NCBI GenBank assembly: GCA_965262585.1
Contig: OZ253546.1
Location: forward strand, 2,480,001-2,544,000
Reading direction: 5' to 3'
From: JAHRAW01 sp965262585
GTDB taxonomy: Bacteria; Pseudomonadota; Gammaproteobacteria; Arenicellales; Poriferihabitantaceae
Length of the DNA: 64,000 nucleotides
Part shown: positions 63,276 to 64,000 of the stretch, piece by piece
How the letters are laid out: each line of letters begins with the position of its first letter
Position numbering within the stretch: position 1 is the first letter of the stretch
Position numbers and translations under genes: made by a program
Notes under the pieces: model-generated
The model's input: only the letters and a program-made list of their open reading frames with translations
The model's database searches: none
What the model was told of the DNA's origin: nothing

Positions 63276-64000
63276 CCGACACCCCGCAAGCACCCGACGA
63301 TGATAACCGGCGGGTGGATGAGTTCCTCGATGCGGTGTGGCTTCAAGCAGGGTTGAGCAACAACACGCTGTCGGCTTACCGCAGCGACCTTGCGAAATTC
63401 GTTCACTGGATCCACCATCAAGGCAGTTCACTGACTACCGTGGATACGCGGCTGGTGCAAACCTATTTGAGCGAACATCTGCATAATTATTCCAACCGCA
63501 CCGCCGCTCGATCCTTATCCACGCTAAAACGCTTTTATCGCCACGCCATGATCGGCGGGATGATTGACGCCAATCCTTGTGCTGAAGTCGCGGCGCCTGC
63601 GATTGGTAAATCCCTGCCCAAAACCATCTCCGAATCCGAAGTCGAACGCCTCATCAACGCCCCGGACACCACCACCGACCTCGGCCAACGCGACCGCGCC
63701 ATGCTCGAAATTTTATACGCCACCGGCTTCCGCGCCAGCGAAGTGGTCACGCTGGAATTGAACCAACTGGATTTGGTTGCCGGGATATGCCGCGCCGTGG
63801 GCAAGGGCGACAAGGAGCGGCTGGTGCCGCTGGGCGAACCGGCGATGGATTGGTTGCAACGTTATCTGGACGCGTCTCGCGGTAATTTGATGGGGCAAAA
63901 GCAAAGCGCGGCGGTATTCGTCACCAAACGCGGCAGTTCCATGACCCGTCAAGCGTTGTGGGGCAATATCCGCCGATACGCGCTCATCGCCGACATCCGA
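63272..64000 (+). CDS. xerD: Site-specific tyrosine recombinase XerD, C-terminus cut by the window edge
   Basis: From ATG 63272 the reading frame is open to the window end (243 codons). The N-terminal SAM-like domain is clear (VDEFLDAVWLQAGLSNNTLSAYRSDLAKFVHWI, RSLSTLKRFYRHAM). The catalytic domain begins with ILYATGFRASEVVTLELNQLDL, holding the first catalytic arginine, followed by VGKGDKERLVPLGEPA and FVTKRGSSMTRQALWGNIRRYA. The later H-x-x-R, H/W and Tyr residues lie beyond the window. XerD with XerC resolves chromosome dimers at dif. Adjacent or conserved residues favour XerD over XerC, but this is not absolute. Confidence 0.9.
   Translation, partial: MTDTPQAPDDDNRRVDEFLDAVWLQAGLSNNTLSAYRSDLAKFVHWIHHQGSSLTTVDTRLVQTYLSEHLHNYSNRTAARSLSTLKRFYRHAMIGGMIDANPCAEVAAPAIGKSLPKTISESEVERLINAPDTTTDLGQRDRAMLEILYATGFRASEVVTLELNQLDLVAGICRAVGKGDKERLVPLGEPAMDWLQRYLDASRGNLMGQKQSAAVFVTKRGSSMTRQALWGNIRRYALIADIR

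Overview
The window looks like a chromosome segment of an uncultivated, moderately GC-rich gammaproteobacterium with a Gram-negative envelope. Three conserved gammaproteobacterial gene orders support this: initiator tRNA-rimP-nusA-infB-rbfA-truB, ndk-rlmN-rodZ-hisS-yfgM-bamB-der, and rpsP-rimM-trmD-rplS. RpoE/RseA/RseB, LpxH, BamB, DjlA, XseA and XerD fit the same picture. No species can be named from the sequence alone.

Layout. 1-1.3 kb: sodium:alanine symporter gene, cut by the left edge. 1.7-8.4 kb: pdxJ, a Mth938-like gene, hom, recJ and the envelope-stress block rpoE-rseA-rseB. 8.5-11.7 kb, minus strand: an archaeal-type phosphoglycerate mutase behind a 2-phosphoglycerate kinase, then lpxH. 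11.9-21.4 kb: cysS, the initiator tRNA and the translation/transcription-factor operon, tRNA-Asn, tRNA-Gly, djlA, trmB. 21.5-24.2 kb: an AT-rich island with one DNA methyltransferase and two different PD-(D/E)XK-type nucleases, probably an acquired restriction-modification or defence locus. 24.3-25.9 kb: an MttB-family methyltransferase. 26.0-35.4 kb: iscA, mtaB, ndk, rlmN, rodZ, hisS, yfgM, bamB, der. 35.4-59.3 kb: accessory region with one giant autotransporter gene (about 17.3 kb, about 5,770 residues), a coiled-coil DUF1640 gene and xseA, separated by three arrays of palindromic repeats. 59.4-64 kb: rpsP-rimM-trmD-rplS, an exported repeat-type protein and the start of xerD.

The most unusual part is the giant surface protein. 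It has a signal peptide, PKD/Ig-like domains, twelve large modules carrying about 64 copies of a 25-residue BspA-type (DUF285) repeat, nine cadherin-like beta-sandwich domains and a C-terminal outer-membrane barrel. Its candidate promoter has a run of seven G residues between the -35 and -10 boxes, the layout known from phase-variable adhesin promoters. The gene lies between palindromic-repeat arrays in opposite orientation, and it contains a near-identical in-frame duplication with an offset of 1,047 bp.

A second theme runs through the window: short tandem duplications of 6-18 bp, usually a multiple of three, inside housekeeping genes (rseA, cysS, infB, mtaB, rlmN, hisS, yfgM, the gene before xerD) and in some intergenic leaders. 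They look like low-complexity expansions tolerated at termini and linkers.
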